From IMG/VR virus record IMGVR_UViG_3300024344_000002, positions 1-64,000 of that record: DNA of 64,000 nucleotides, one strand, 5' to 3'. Numbering within the stretch: the stretch's first letter is position 1; every line of letters starts with the position of its first letter. Of the stretch, positions 1 to 6,555 are shown in pieces. The notes under the pieces were generated by a model that made no database searches, was not told the DNA's origin, and was given only the letters and a program-made list of their open reading frames with translations. Source of the DNA: a virus. The position numbers and the translations under genes were made by a program.

Positions 1-51
1 GTCAACTATCTCAAGCCACTCAATCCATTCCATAAAATAATCATTAGGCAT
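1..51 (-). CDS. N-terminal fragment of a gene cut by the window edge
   Basis: The first 17 codons of a minus-strand gene are visible (MPNDYFMEWIEWLEIVD), and the rest lies outside the window. The ATG at 51 is preceded by GGGAGAAAATT, which overlaps the stop codon of the next upstream gene at 62. This is the same spacing and Shine-Dalgarno style as the neighbouring gene, and it supports a real translation start in one operon. Too little is visible to assign a function. Confidence 0.5.
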   Translation of the reverse strand, partial: MPNDYFMEWIEWLEIVD

Positions 52-61
52 AATTTTCTCC

Positions 62-316
62 CTATGTCCAACTTTCCCAACTACAACCGCACTCGTTACA
101 GGTTTCCTCAGTCTTAACGCTGTAGGTTCCTGACTTCTTGACCGTAAGGTCGTAACGCTTAACGGTACGAATCTCTTTTGACCGTGGGTCAGTAGCGTTA
201 TAGTTACCATTGCACCAAACAATTTCTTCTTCAGTACCACACTCAGCAAGATGCTTGGTGTATTCTGCTGGTGTTTCCTTCCAGCCGTTTGCAATTCCTA
301 AATACTTCTTAGTCAT
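62..316 (-). CDS. Small hypothetical protein with paired cysteines
   Basis: 84-residue protein of unknown function. The ATG at 316 has a good AAGGAGAAAATT ribosome binding site. The C-terminus contains CNECGCSWESW, a Cys-rich knuckle that could bind zinc together with upstream cysteines, although only one classical CxxC pair is clear. It lies in the minus-strand block of small genes, 10 bases upstream of the next gene, so the two are probably cotranscribed. Small proteins in such blocks are often early host-takeover factors, but nothing in this sequence shows that role here. Confidence 0.6.
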   Translation of the reverse strand: MTKKYLGIANGWKETPAEYTKHLAECGTEEEIVWCNGNYNATDPRSKEIRTVKRYDLTVKKSGTYSVKTEETCNECGCSWESWT

Positions 317-370
317 AATTTTCTCCTTTTGAACTATATATATTATCGACTAGGGGTGTGACACGTTAGG

Positions 371-541
371 TCACTCGGTCGCACTTAATTCTTTTTTTTC
401 TAGCTTTTTTTCTGCTTCTTTATCCATCAATACCATAACGTCAATAATGGCATATTTGACAGCCTTAGATAGTCCAGCAGCCTCAGCGCTATAGTATGCT
501 TCCCACAATTCTGACTTGATTTTTTTGATATTTTTTTTCAT
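371..541 (-). CDS. 56-residue lysine/glutamate-rich small protein
   Basis: A 57-codon minus-strand frame that starts MKKNIKKIKSELWEAYYSAE and ends KKELSATE. The ATG at 541 is preceded by CGGGAAAAATAAA, a weak Shine-Dalgarno. The predicted protein is highly charged and amphipathic, with an alternating Lys/Glu pattern that suggests helices. Its orientation and spacing match the neighbouring minus-strand genes, and its codon use is ordinary. No family is recognised. It could be an early regulatory or host-binding peptide, but that is only inference from size and location. Confidence 0.55.
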   Translation of the reverse strand: MKKNIKKIKSELWEAYYSAEAAGLSKAVKYAIIDVMVLMDKEAEKKLEKKELSATE

Positions 542-607
542 TTTATTTTTCCCGAAATAATGTCGTTTTTTTTCTTATTGAGACCAGTCTCATTAAGCCC
601 CTCAAGC

Positions 608-645
608 CGCTTGCTTCACCTGATACAGTGAAGGCGAAGCAGGCG
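608..645. other. Intergenic stem-loop H1
   Basis: A 14-position stem (608-621 with 632-645) containing one A/C mismatch and one G-T pair closes on a 10-base loop, GATACAGTGA. It lies in the non-coding gap 542-724, which otherwise contains only shorter inverted repeats. There is no T-tract, so it is not a classical terminator. Its stem end and loop resemble stem-loop H2 at 965-1008. Confidence 0.6.
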
Positions 646-724
646 CCTAGTCCTACCTGACCTATGTGAATAGGGCGCCATTGTTATAGTGTTAGGCTTC
701 ACTCAAGAATGGCCTACTGGCCAC

Positions 725-922
725 CTATCTAAACGCCCGCATGTCTCGCTGCACATCCCGAGCCTCTTGCGACCTGTTCCATTCCTCGACTGTACAGCCG
801 AATATCTCATGTATAGGACGCGAGGCTTCTGCCTCTTGCAATTCGCGTGATGCTTCCATCAGCTCGCCCATCTTAAAGGCGTCTGTTTCTTCTACGTTAA
901 TATTTTCGTTAAATTTTGTCAT
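725..922 (-). CDS. Small protein with PIHExFGCTxEEWN motif, copy 1
   Basis: 65-residue acidic protein of unknown function. The ATG at 922 is chosen over an upstream in-frame TTG because CTTGGAGAAAAAA sits at the right distance before it. The second half carries PIHEIFGCTVEEWN, which recurs almost unchanged in the protein encoded at 1260-1463. The two are therefore probably paralogues or share a binding module. It lies between two structured non-coding gaps in the minus-strand block. Confidence 0.65.
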   Translation of the reverse strand: MTKFNENINVEETDAFKMGELMEASRELQEAEASRPIHEIFGCTVEEWNRSQEARDVQRDMRAFR

Positions 923-964
923 TTTTTTCTCCAAGTTGAAAAATGCAGGCGCTGCTCCCGTTGA

Positions 965-1008
965 AGCTGATTAGTACGCCTGAGACTATGAAGGCGTACT
1001 AGTCAGCT
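965..1008. other. Intergenic stem-loop H2
   Basis: A 17-position stem (965-981 with 992-1008) is interrupted only by one T/G pair and closes on the 10-base loop GAGACTATGA. The loop starts GA and ends TGA like H1, and both stems end CCT/AGG at the loop. It is placed between the genes at 725 and 1053, with no T-run on either side. It may act as an RNA processing or stability element or as a protein binding site. Confidence 0.65.
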
Positions 1009-1052
1009 GGTATTACCCTACCCTAGCCTATAGCCTTCTATGTATGACGTAG

Positions 1053-1190
1053 CTAGCTAGCCGTGTGCCATGATGTGCGTAGTGCATTAGCCAATTTGTA
1101 TGCTGTAGCCCTATCTGAATACAAAGATACTTGTCTATTATTTATTACTACTACCCAGTTGTTCATAATCTTTACGACTTTGATGTTCAT
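1053..1190 (-). CDS. Small hypothetical protein
   Basis: 45 residues when read from the ATG at 1190 (MNIKVVKIMNNWVVVINNRQ...). A longer version from a TTG at 1250 would add 20 residues but lacks a ribosome binding site and overlaps a hairpin. The alternating hydrophobic pattern (VVKIMNNWVVVI) suggests beta strands followed by a helix (DRATAYKLANAL), a compact fold common in small phage proteins. No specific family is recognised. It shares orientation with its neighbours. Confidence 0.5.
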   Translation of the reverse strand: MNIKVVKIMNNWVVVINNRQVSLYSDRATAYKLANALRTSWHTAS

Positions 1191-1249
1191 GGTGGGTTTG
1201 CTCTCGTTGTATGTATGCTGTCTGTTAGCGTGTTTGTTAGGCTGATACA

Positions 1250-1285
1250 ATGCAGTATACTACATATTGTGTAGTCCTACTGCAT
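1250..1285. other. Two-part hairpin at the 3' end of a small gene
   Basis: Outer stem 1250-1257 with 1278-1285 (8 perfect pairs) and inner stem 1259-1264 with 1270-1275 (6 pairs) around loop TATTG. It overlaps the last codons and stop of the minus-strand gene 1260-1463, so it would form at the end of that message. There is no T-tract after it on either strand. Confidence 0.5.
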
Positions 1286-1463
1286 CGTGTCGTGCATCCC
1301 ATGCACTACAACTATTGTTCCATTCTTCAATAGTACAACCAAATTGTTCATGGATAGGTATATCCTTTGATTGTTCTTTGATGTAATCCTCTTGCATCTC
1401 ATACTTCTCACATGCAAGTAGTTCATCTGTTTGACGATTGTATGTATAAAAGAAACTTTTCAT
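1260..1463 (-). CDS. Small protein with PIHExFGCTxEEWN motif, copy 2
   Basis: 67-residue protein of unknown function. The start at 1463 is supported by AAGGATATAGTAAT upstream. The central PIHEQFGCTIEEWN matches the motif in the 725-922 protein, followed in both by a short charged tail with an Asp-Arg pattern. The conserved block is about 14 residues, whereas the N-termini differ, which suggests a shared interaction motif rather than a recent duplication. It is probably cotranscribed with the gene at 1488-1658 from the promoter at 1692-1720. Confidence 0.65.
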   Translation of the reverse strand: MKSFFYTYNRQTDELLACEKYEMQEDYIKEQSKDIPIHEQFGCTIEEWNNSCSAWDARHDAVGLHNM

Positions 1464-1487
1464 ATTACTATATCCTTAGTGAATAGA

Positions 1488-1658
1488 CTATTTATTGATG
1501 ATGATAAGTAAAGCCTTCTTTACTTTCCATAACTGTTCAAGCTCACCCTCAACAATACTCTTGTTGTAGTTACCTAACTCATCTCTATGTTCAACAATCT
1601 TATTTTCGATTGTCACGTTAAGTTTATCTAATGTCGATTGTGCTTGTATCTTATTCAT
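1488..1658 (-). CDS. 56-residue helical small protein
   Basis: A 57-codon minus-strand frame beginning MNKIQAQSTLDKLNVTIENK and ending KKALLIIINK. The ATG at 1658 is preceded by AGAGGTAATC, a good Shine-Dalgarno, and about 34 bases further upstream by a strong sigma70 promoter. The sequence looks mostly alpha-helical and amphipathic. It is the first gene after that promoter and is followed 24 bases later by the gene 1260-1463. No function can be assigned. Confidence 0.7.
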   Translation of the reverse strand: MNKIQAQSTLDKLNVTIENKIVEHRDELGNYNKSIVEGELEQLWKVKKALLIIINK

Positions 1659-1691
1659 GATTACCTCTGATTGATTAATTGTTATGTATTA

Positions 1692-1720
1692 AGTATATTA
1701 TATATATCGTCGTTTGTCAA
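1692..1720 (-). promoter_or_regulatory. Sigma70-type promoter (minus strand), copy 1
   Basis: On the minus strand this reads TTGACA (1720-1715), a 17-base spacer, then TATACT (1697-1692). It lies about 34 bases upstream of the ATG at 1658. The transcribed leader contains AACAATTAATCAAT, also found after promoter copy 2. The perfect -35 and spacing make a host RNA polymerase promoter likely. Confidence 0.8.
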
Positions 1721-1750
1721 TAGTATTCTTAAATGAATATAGGAATAATC

Positions 1751-1834
1751 TTATTTATTATTAAGATTGTTTTCCCATAGTGTAAACACTAAGGGTAGTG
1801 TTACGATTGAACAAAGTAGTAATTCAGTAAACAT
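1751..1834 (-). CDS. Tiny putative membrane peptide (27 residues)
   Basis: Minus-strand frame starting MFTELLLCSIVTLPLVFTLW and ending ENNLNNK. The ATG at 1834 is preceded by ATGAGGTTATTAAAT and lies downstream of the strong promoter at 1883-1911. Residues 4-20 are a hydrophobic stretch able to span a membrane, with a short polar C-terminus. It is the only frame that can use that promoter before the next promoter begins. Very short frames can arise by chance, so the call rests on promoter, ribosome binding site and hydrophobicity together. Confidence 0.5.
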   Translation of the reverse strand: MFTELLLCSIVTLPLVFTLWENNLNNK

Positions 1835-1882
1835 ATTTAATAACCTCATATAGTTAATTAATTGATTAATTGTTATACTATA

Positions 1883-1911
1883 AGTATATACTACTAATCG
1901 TCATATGTCAA
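1883..1911 (-). promoter_or_regulatory. Sigma70-type promoter (minus strand), copy 2
   Basis: TTGACA (1911-1906), 17-base spacer, TATACT (1888-1883) on the minus strand. The spacer contains TGACGATTA-like sequence shared in part with copy 1 (ACGACGATA), and the leader AACAATTAATCAAT is also shared, so the two promoter units are near-duplicates. It drives the 27-residue frame at 1751-1834. The AT-rich stretch 1912-2039 upstream contains no credible gene. Confidence 0.8.
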
Positions 1912-2039
1912 GTATATTATCATTATATTATCTGATTATTCAATAATATTCTATTGTATTTTGAACTAATCCCATATTCGATTATTGTTACTATGGGGGT
2001 GTAGTTATTTGTTCATTCTTGTTGATACTTATTATCATT

Positions 2040-2086
2040 AAAAAAAAGGGGGTGGTGCAGACGAAACTAGCGAACCCTGCGCCCTT
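2040..2086 (-). terminator. Probable intrinsic terminator after the HNH/small membrane gene operon
   Basis: Just past the stop of the gene at 2095 the minus strand reads GGGCGCAG, a 16-base middle, then CTGCACC, followed by CCCCC and a run of eight T. The stem has one internal mismatch, so strength is uncertain, but position and T-run fit a terminator that isolates this operon from the promoter at 1883-1911. Confidence 0.5.
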
Positions 2087-2094
2087 TGTCTTAG

Positions 2095-2289
2095 CTAAAT
2101 CAGCCTTGTAATAACTTCAGAGACTAATTTTATCAGATACGGACTGAACCACATGATGCAGATGATAGCGAACACGAAGAAAACATCCGCCCAATCAGTC
2201 GTTGGAGGTCTATGCCTCTCTCCCCACCTGTCTGAGGATGTTAGACGCCGCTCTGAATCTTCTTTTGGCGGCTCATATGGGTTATGCAT
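2095..2289 (-). CDS. Small single-pass membrane protein, NPYEPP N-terminus
   Basis: 64 residues. A polar N-terminus (MHNPYEPPKEDSERR...) is followed by a hydrophobic segment at about residues 36-58, predicted to span the membrane once. The start at 2289 overlaps the end of the HNH gene by 8 bases, so the two are translated together. An Asn-Pro-Tyr-x-x-Pro start is a style I associate with planctomycete membrane proteins. That is a weak host hint, not proof. The function is unknown. Small membrane proteins of phages may act in lysis or superinfection exclusion. Confidence 0.6.
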   Translation of the reverse strand: MHNPYEPPKEDSERRLTSSDRWGERHRPPTTDWADVFFVFAIICIMWFSPYLIKLVSEVITRLI

Positions 2290-2749
2290 CTAATGACCGT
2301 CGATTGCCGTTCTTCTTCATTGCAACTTCTGCGTCAATACCCTTCTTCAACCTGTTATAGAAAGCAGCATATGAAACTTCACATCGAGGATCTTCTACCC
2401 ATTGCCCAATATTTTTCTCTTCTCCAAATGCCTCAATCTTAACATTCGACTTCATGTTGTTAGCATTCTCTTTAGGAGTAAGCTCCCGTAGGTTATCACG
2501 GGTGTTATTAAGCCGGTCATTATCTACATGGTCAACAAACACGTATGGATTTATAGTACCCAATACCATCCTGTGCATGGCCTTATGCCGCCCTTTAATC
2601 TTAGTTATGGCATACCCTGCTTGATTTAGATGCCAACTATACTGACTCAGCAAGGGATAATCCTCTGGACTTACTAATGCATGTTTACCAGCTCCCAGCA
2701 CACCACCTAGATAAAGTCGGAAACCGTTTTCAGTTTGTTGCTCATTCAT
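2282..2749 (-). CDS. HNH endonuclease (homing-type)
   Basis: 155 residues from the ATG at 2749, which has AGAAGAGAAA before it. The in-frame start at 2785 lacks a ribosome binding site. The HNH core spans about residues 58-98: MHRMV, then VDHVDNDRLNNTRDNLREL, then an Asn-rich KENANN. This matches the HNH_3 style of free-standing phage endonucleases, with His74 of the DH pair and the downstream Asn residues as expected catalytic or structural positions. The C-terminal 50 residues resemble a DNA-binding extension. It overlaps the genes on both sides, and may be a selfish homing nuclease or a DNA-processing enzyme. Confidence 0.8.
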   Translation of the reverse strand: MNEQQTENGFRLYLGGVLGAGKHALVSPEDYPLLSQYSWHLNQAGYAITKIKGRHKAMHRMVLGTINPYVFVDHVDNDRLNNTRDNLRELTPKENANNMKSNVKIEAFGEEKNIGQWVEDPRCEVSYAAFYNRLKKGIDAEVAMKKNGNRRSLDA

Positions 2750-2963
2750 TTTCTCTTCTTCTTTCATTGATTTGACACTTACCACGACCTTGCCGTTTAG
2801 AAATACCCAGTTTGTAGCGAGCCTTTCTTACTTGGTCTATGGTAACCCTTTGATTTATTCCCCTCTCATATCTTATCCTACTAAGCTCAGACGCTAATTC
2901 GCTGTCTGTAACTATATTAGCCAACTCACTAATAAACTTTACTTCTGTTTCGTCTAGCTTCAT
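2742..2963 (-). CDS. Small putative DNA-binding protein
   Basis: 73 residues from the ATG at 2963. A longer frame to 3053 would add a hydrophobic N-terminus encoded in what looks like the divergent promoter region, so it is not preferred. The sequence has a helix-turn-helix-like layout (FISELANIVTDSELASELS, then IDQVRKARYKLGIS) and a basic C-terminus. It is the first gene of the operon that continues into the HNH gene, overlapping it by 8 bases. It may be a regulator of the operon or a DNA-binding partner of the HNH protein. This is inferred from shape only. Confidence 0.55.
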   Translation of the reverse strand: MKLDETEVKFISELANIVTDSELASELSRIRYERGINQRVTIDQVRKARYKLGISKRQGRGKCQINERRRENE

Positions 2964-2992
2964 ATCGTAGAATGTGTATATGATGTTTCTTA

Positions 2993-3004
2993 TTTGTATA
3001 ATAA
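2993..3004 (+). promoter_or_regulatory. Candidate plus-strand promoter TTTGTATAATAA
   Basis: A perfect TATAAT preceded by TG lies 48 bases upstream of the ATG at 3052, and no TTGACA is found 17 bases upstream. It shares TGTATAATA with the motifs at 10342, 15850 and 33227. A 6-base hairpin (3015-3020 with 3026-3031) follows in the leader. Confidence 0.5.
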
Positions 3005-3051
3005 AACTATAACTCTGAAAAAAAATTTCAGCACAGACAAAGAGGTAATAC

Positions 3052-3237
3052 ATGAATATTTACGATGTACTAAGCAAAGTACACACAAAGGCAACAGGGG
3101 AAGTTCAAGAGTCTGTAGAGGAGGATCTTAAGGTAGATGATCCGCCTGTAGAAGAAGCAAAGGCAATCTTAGCAGAAAAAACTGATGAAAGTACCAAAGG
3201 GAATGACGGAAAGCGAAGTTCTAAGCGTAATAAATAA
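3052..3237 (+). CDS. Small acidic protein before the sigma-like gene
   Basis: 61 residues, rich in Glu, Asp and Lys (for example VQESVEEDLKVDDPPVEEAK), probably disordered. The AGAGGTAATAC before the ATG at 3052 is a good ribosome binding site. It opens the rightward transcription unit, and its end overlaps the next gene, which suggests translational coupling. No homologous family is recognised. It could be an anti-sigma or adaptor-like partner for the adjacent sigma-like protein, but only its position suggests this. Confidence 0.55.
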   Translation: MNIYDVLSKVHTKATGEVQESVEEDLKVDDPPVEEAKAILAEKTDESTKGNDGKRSSKRNK

Positions 3238-3727
3238 AATATGCGATAGATACGCCTACAAATTTCAATTTGGTTACTATACACCTGATGACATACGCCA
3301 AGAAGCCTTTATTATTGCTATAGATGCTTTAGATCGCTACGAAGAAGGTCGTCCACTAGAAAATTTTCTAGCGGTCCATGTGAAAAACAGGCTAAACAAC
3401 TTCAAGAGAGATAAATTTTATCGTCAGACAAAGAAGGATAACGACAAGCAGAAGCATATTAACAATAGTAAAAAATATCTAATGGAACCTCTCGATATAA
3501 GCAATATCAGGGACGAACACGAGAGGAACATGCGCTGCTCTGACGAGTTTATCGAAGATGTCTTAAACAACGAACTGTTCGATCTCATTGATCAAAACCT
3601 TTCTGTTGAATTTCGAGCCGACTATTTGCGGATACGGGACGGAGCTTACGTTCCAAAACCCAGAAGAGAGCAAATCATGCTTGAAATCAAGAAAATAATA
3701 GGAGAAGAACCCTATGAAGAAGGGTAG
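3185..3727 (+). CDS. Phage RNA polymerase sigma factor-like protein
   Basis: 180 residues (174 if the ATG at 3203 is used; neither start has an ideal ribosome binding site). Residues about 15-85 resemble sigma70 region 2: a helix with YAYKFQFGYYTPDDIRQEAF, then AIDALDRYEEGRPLENFLAVHV and a basic KNRLNNFKRDKFYR. This is the layout of core-binding and -10-recognition helices. A clear region 4 helix-turn-helix for -35 binding is not visible, and the C-terminus (KPRREQIMLEIKK) is short. Such a factor would suit promoters without a -35 element, as found before the structural genes. It overlaps both neighbours. Confidence 0.65.
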   Translation: MKVPKGMTESEVLSVINKICDRYAYKFQFGYYTPDDIRQEAFIIAIDALDRYEEGRPLENFLAVHVKNRLNNFKRDKFYRQTKKDNDKQKHINNSKKYLMEPLDISNIRDEHERNMRCSDEFIEDVLNNELFDLIDQNLSVEFRADYLRIRDGAYVPKPRREQIMLEIKKIIGEEPYEEG

Positions 3728-4508
3728 ATTCACAAAGACAGAGCAAGAATTTATCAAAAATAACCACCGAGAGATGTCAAATCTCGAAATGGCTACTCAT
3801 CTAGACCGTGACCCTATTTCCATACAGTCTTACGTGAAGGAAAAAATCGGGAACACCACGTTAGACGACCGTGAAATTGAAGCTTTGCACGATTTACAAG
3901 GTCGTCCCTTCTGGAAAGACCTCCAAAAGCAGTTTTCGGAAGAAGAATTACAATCCCTTCTCTACCACTGGAGTAGAATCATCACCCAATTCCGTGATGA
4001 CGTACTTCCTACAGAAGAATTACAGATAATTGATGCTATCAAACTGGAAATTCTCATGAACCGCGCTCTAATTTCCCAACAAACTAACATGACTCAGATA
4101 CAAAAGTATGAAGAACTCGTTACAGACGAGAAGGGAAAACCATTAGAGGTACAAGACAAAGACTATATCTTTAACTTAGAGAGACAAATCGCAGTTTGCA
4201 GAGCCGCACAAGAAACTTTGACTAGAGATTACAAAGACTTGCAAACAAAAAAGGCAGCAATGCTAAAAGATTTAAAGGCTACTCGTGAACAACGTATCAA
4301 AAGACTCGAAGATTCTAAACAAACCTTCATTGGCTGGGTAAGAAACCTTATGTCTAATCCAGATGTAAGACAAGAACTAGGCACTGAAATGGAAAAAATG
4401 CGTTTAGCAATGGAAAACGAGGCTGAAAGACTGTCTGAATACCACAAGTATGAAGATGGAACTATAGATCAACCATTTCTGACACCTGACAGTGTCAAGG
4501 ATGACTAA
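3714..4508 (+). CDS. Probable terminase small subunit
   Basis: 264 residues. The start at 3714 overlaps the sigma-like gene and has ATAGGAGAAG upstream. Residues 6-38 look like a helix-turn-helix (EQEFIKNNHREMSNLEMATHL...), as in the DNA-recognition domain of small terminases. Residues about 135-245 are a long charged coiled coil suitable for ring oligomerisation. In the family this subunit binds the packaging site and regulates the large subunit ATPase. The location a few genes before the large terminase supports the call. The protein is longer than many small subunits, and a structural or regulatory coiled-coil protein is the alternative. Confidence 0.6.
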   Translation: MKKGRFTKTEQEFIKNNHREMSNLEMATHLDRDPISIQSYVKEKIGNTTLDDREIEALHDLQGRPFWKDLQKQFSEEELQSLLYHWSRIITQFRDDVLPTEELQIIDAIKLEILMNRALISQQTNMTQIQKYEELVTDEKGKPLEVQDKDYIFNLERQIAVCRAAQETLTRDYKDLQTKKAAMLKDLKATREQRIKRLEDSKQTFIGWVRNLMSNPDVRQELGTEMEKMRLAMENEAERLSEYHKYEDGTIDQPFLTPDSVKDD

Positions 4509-5248
4509 TGAAGACTGATCTTGTTACTGGTATGCATAGAACTGGACATCATGCTATAGCTGTTTGGTTATCTCATCAGTTTTCCGGTATATCTAATTTT
4601 TCTTTCTCTACTGTAGCTAGCTGGCTTATGGCTAATGAGACAGACAAAAGTTTAATACTAATGGCTAACAATCCTCTAAGAGAAGGCCGGAATGAAAACC
4701 CAGACAAGAAGAAGCTGCCCCTAATACTAAATGATGTAAAACCACAAAACCTGATAATCACTCACGAACAAGAGAGACTAGAAAGACTAACAACAATATT
4801 ACAACAATCGCCCTACTCTATTAATAAACCCATAGTTGTAATCCGTGACTTTAGAAACTGGGTAGCAAGCTGTATCAAAATGGCTCTACGGGATAATAAA
4901 ATCATAGAAGAAGTAATAAGCTATGAAAAAATAGAGGTCTACCATAACCATATTAAAAACTTCTGGAATGACGACTACTATTTCATTCTCTATAACAAAT
5001 GGGCTACAGACAAAAACTACAGACAAGAGATTTGTAAATACTTAGAATACTTTTTCACAGATGCTGCCAAAGAGCAATTGTCTATCTTCGGTGGCGGAAG
5101 CTCTTTCGATGCTTTAGACTATTTAAAGAACGCTTCCGGTATGGATGTCAATAACCGCTACCAAGAAATGGAAAAACATCCATACTACGAAACTATATTG
5201 GAAAAATACCAAGGAACCCTAAGACTAAGTAATAGAATATTCAAATGA
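4508..5248 (+). CDS. Sulfotransferase-like protein
   Basis: 246 residues. The N-terminal GMHRTGHHAIAVWL (8-21) matches the position and shape of the 5'-phosphosulfate loop of PAPS-dependent sulfotransferases. VVIRDFRNWVAS (110-121) matches the 3'-phosphate motif with its Arg and Ser. These enzymes move a sulfate group from PAPS to sugars or other acceptors in the cytoplasm, with PAPS supplied by the host. The start overlaps the previous stop by one base (TAATG), and the end overlaps gmd by four (ATGA), so it is tightly coupled to nucleotide-sugar synthesis. The acceptor is unknown, but a surface or virion glycan is likely from context. Confidence 0.7.
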   Translation: MKTDLVTGMHRTGHHAIAVWLSHQFSGISNFSFSTVASWLMANETDKSLILMANNPLREGRNENPDKKKLPLILNDVKPQNLIITHEQERLERLTTILQQSPYSINKPIVVIRDFRNWVASCIKMALRDNKIIEEVISYEKIEVYHNHIKNFWNDDYYFILYNKWATDKNYRQEICKYLEYFFTDAAKEQLSIFGGGSSFDALDYLKNASGMDVNNRYQEMEKHPYYETILEKYQGTLRLSNRIFK

Positions 5249-6270
5249 AAAAAGCAATCATATACGGTGTAACAGGACAAGATGGATCATACCTATCTGA
5301 ATTATTACTTTCTAAAGGATACATAGTATATGGAATAGCCCGTAGAACTTCCACTAACAACACTATCAGAATAAAACATTTGCTAATACAAAAGCAGTTT
5401 CATCTTATTCAGGGTGATGTTACAGACCCTACCAGTATTTTTAGGACTCTAAACGAAATACAACCTGACGAAGTGTATAACTTGGCGGCTCAATCGCATG
5501 TCGGGACTTCTTTTAATCAACCAACATTGACTTGGAATATAACCGCACAAGGATGCCTCAATATCCTCGAAGTGATTCGTCAGATGGTGAACCGGCCACG
5601 GTTCTATCAAGCGAGTTCGTCAGAAATGTTTGGCGACCAGTTTAGCCTCGACAGGAATGGATATAAGTATCAAGATGAAAAAACCAGATTCTCGCCTCAA
5701 TCTCCATACGCTATTGCTAAGCTTGCTGGTCACAGTGCAGTTTCCCTTTATCGCCGCTCTTATGATCTATACGCCTGTGGCGGTATTCTATTCAATCATG
5801 AATCGGAAAGAAGAGGCGAGCGATTTGTAACGAGGAAGGTCAGTCGCTATGTGGCTGATTTCTATTGGGCGACCCAGCAGGGTCGTAGTATTCCCAACCT
5901 AAAACTTGGGAATCTACATGTGCAAAGAGATTGGGGTCACGCTGAAGACTATGTAAAAGCCATGTGGATGATGCTGCAACAAGACAATCCTAAAGATTAT
6001 GTAATAGCTACCGGAAATACCTACTCGATAGAAGATATGGTAAAAGAAGCCTTTCAGTGTATAAATATTAATGAGTATGAAAAATATGTAGAAATAGATG
6101 ATAGCTTAAAAAGACCATCTGAAGTTCCATATCTTAAAGGCTCTCCTAAAAAGGCCAAGAAAGAGCTAGGGTGGGAAGAAAGCATCACTTTTGAACAACT
6201 AATAAGTCGGATGGTAGAAAATGATATTCAGAGTAGATGTGAATATGGAAAAGATGTATCCGCACCTTGA
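5245..6270 (+). CDS. gmd: GDP-mannose 4,6-dehydratase
   Basis: 341 residues, close to full family length. It converts GDP-mannose to GDP-4-keto-6-deoxymannose, the precursor of fucose, rhamnose, perosamine and related sugars. The sequence shows the NADP-binding GVTGQDG (8-14), the catalytic SSSEMFG segment (124-130), the YxxxK pair Tyr155/Lys159, and the family signature FNHESERRGERFVTRK (about 183-198). No GDP-fucose synthase or reductase is seen beside it, so the host may finish the sugar. The middle of the gene (about 5470-5960) is visibly richer in G+C than both ends, a sign of mosaic origin. Confidence 0.93.
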   Translation: MKKAIIYGVTGQDGSYLSELLLSKGYIVYGIARRTSTNNTIRIKHLLIQKQFHLIQGDVTDPTSIFRTLNEIQPDEVYNLAAQSHVGTSFNQPTLTWNITAQGCLNILEVIRQMVNRPRFYQASSSEMFGDQFSLDRNGYKYQDEKTRFSPQSPYAIAKLAGHSAVSLYRRSYDLYACGGILFNHESERRGERFVTRKVSRYVADFYWATQQGRSIPNLKLGNLHVQRDWGHAEDYVKAMWMMLQQDNPKDYVIATGNTYSIEDMVKEAFQCININEYEKYVEIDDSLKRPSEVPYLKGSPKKAKKELGWEESITFEQLISRMVENDIQSRCEYGKDVSAP

Positions 6271-6481
6271 AGAAGTCGGGATACAAAAAAATCTGACTAG
6301 CGAAACATATTTTTTCATAAAGGCGGAAGATCCAGACGAAGCGTGCAGAAGTGCTGTCGTTTCTTTGACTAGGAGGATACTTGCTGAAAAGAGTACACCC
6401 GAAGTGATCGACGTTCTTGCTGACATAAGCCACGATGTATCTGTGACGAAAGTTAGAATAGTCAAACCATTAGGGTTCTAA
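6221..6481 (+). CDS. Small conserved-looking hypothetical protein
   Basis: 86 residues overlapping the end of gmd by 50 bases in another frame. The start MIFRVDVN at 6221 follows GGATGGTAGAAA. An internal ATG at 6245 would shorten the overlap. The predicted pattern of strands and helices (FRVDVN, YFFIKAEDPDEACRSAVVSLTRRIL, VRIVKPLGF) suggests a small alpha/beta fold, like ferredoxin-like or DUF-type phage proteins. The final VTKVRIVKPLGF ends in a terminal strand. Function is unknown. Confidence 0.6.
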   Translation: MIFRVDVNMEKMYPHLEEVGIQKNLTSETYFFIKAEDPDEACRSAVVSLTRRILAEKSTPEVIDVLADISHDVSVTKVRIVKPLGF

Positions 6482-6555
6482 TCAATTTTCTAATAAACTT
6501 TTGAGCCAAACGGTTTTAGGATATTCGTTTGTCCAACAACATTGAGAGGCTTACT

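Noticed and set aside
320-720. tRNA or other structured RNA gene in the small-gene block
   Set aside because: The hairpins do not form a cloverleaf and no conserved T-loop or CCA end is seen.
741-974. 77-codon plus-strand frame over the small minus-strand gene
   Set aside because: The opposite strand has the better start signal and the conserved PIHExFGCTxEEWN motif.
1660-2040. Replication origin or attachment site in the AT-rich stretch
   Set aside because: Repeats there are explained by the two promoter units. No iterons, integrase gene or core site were found.
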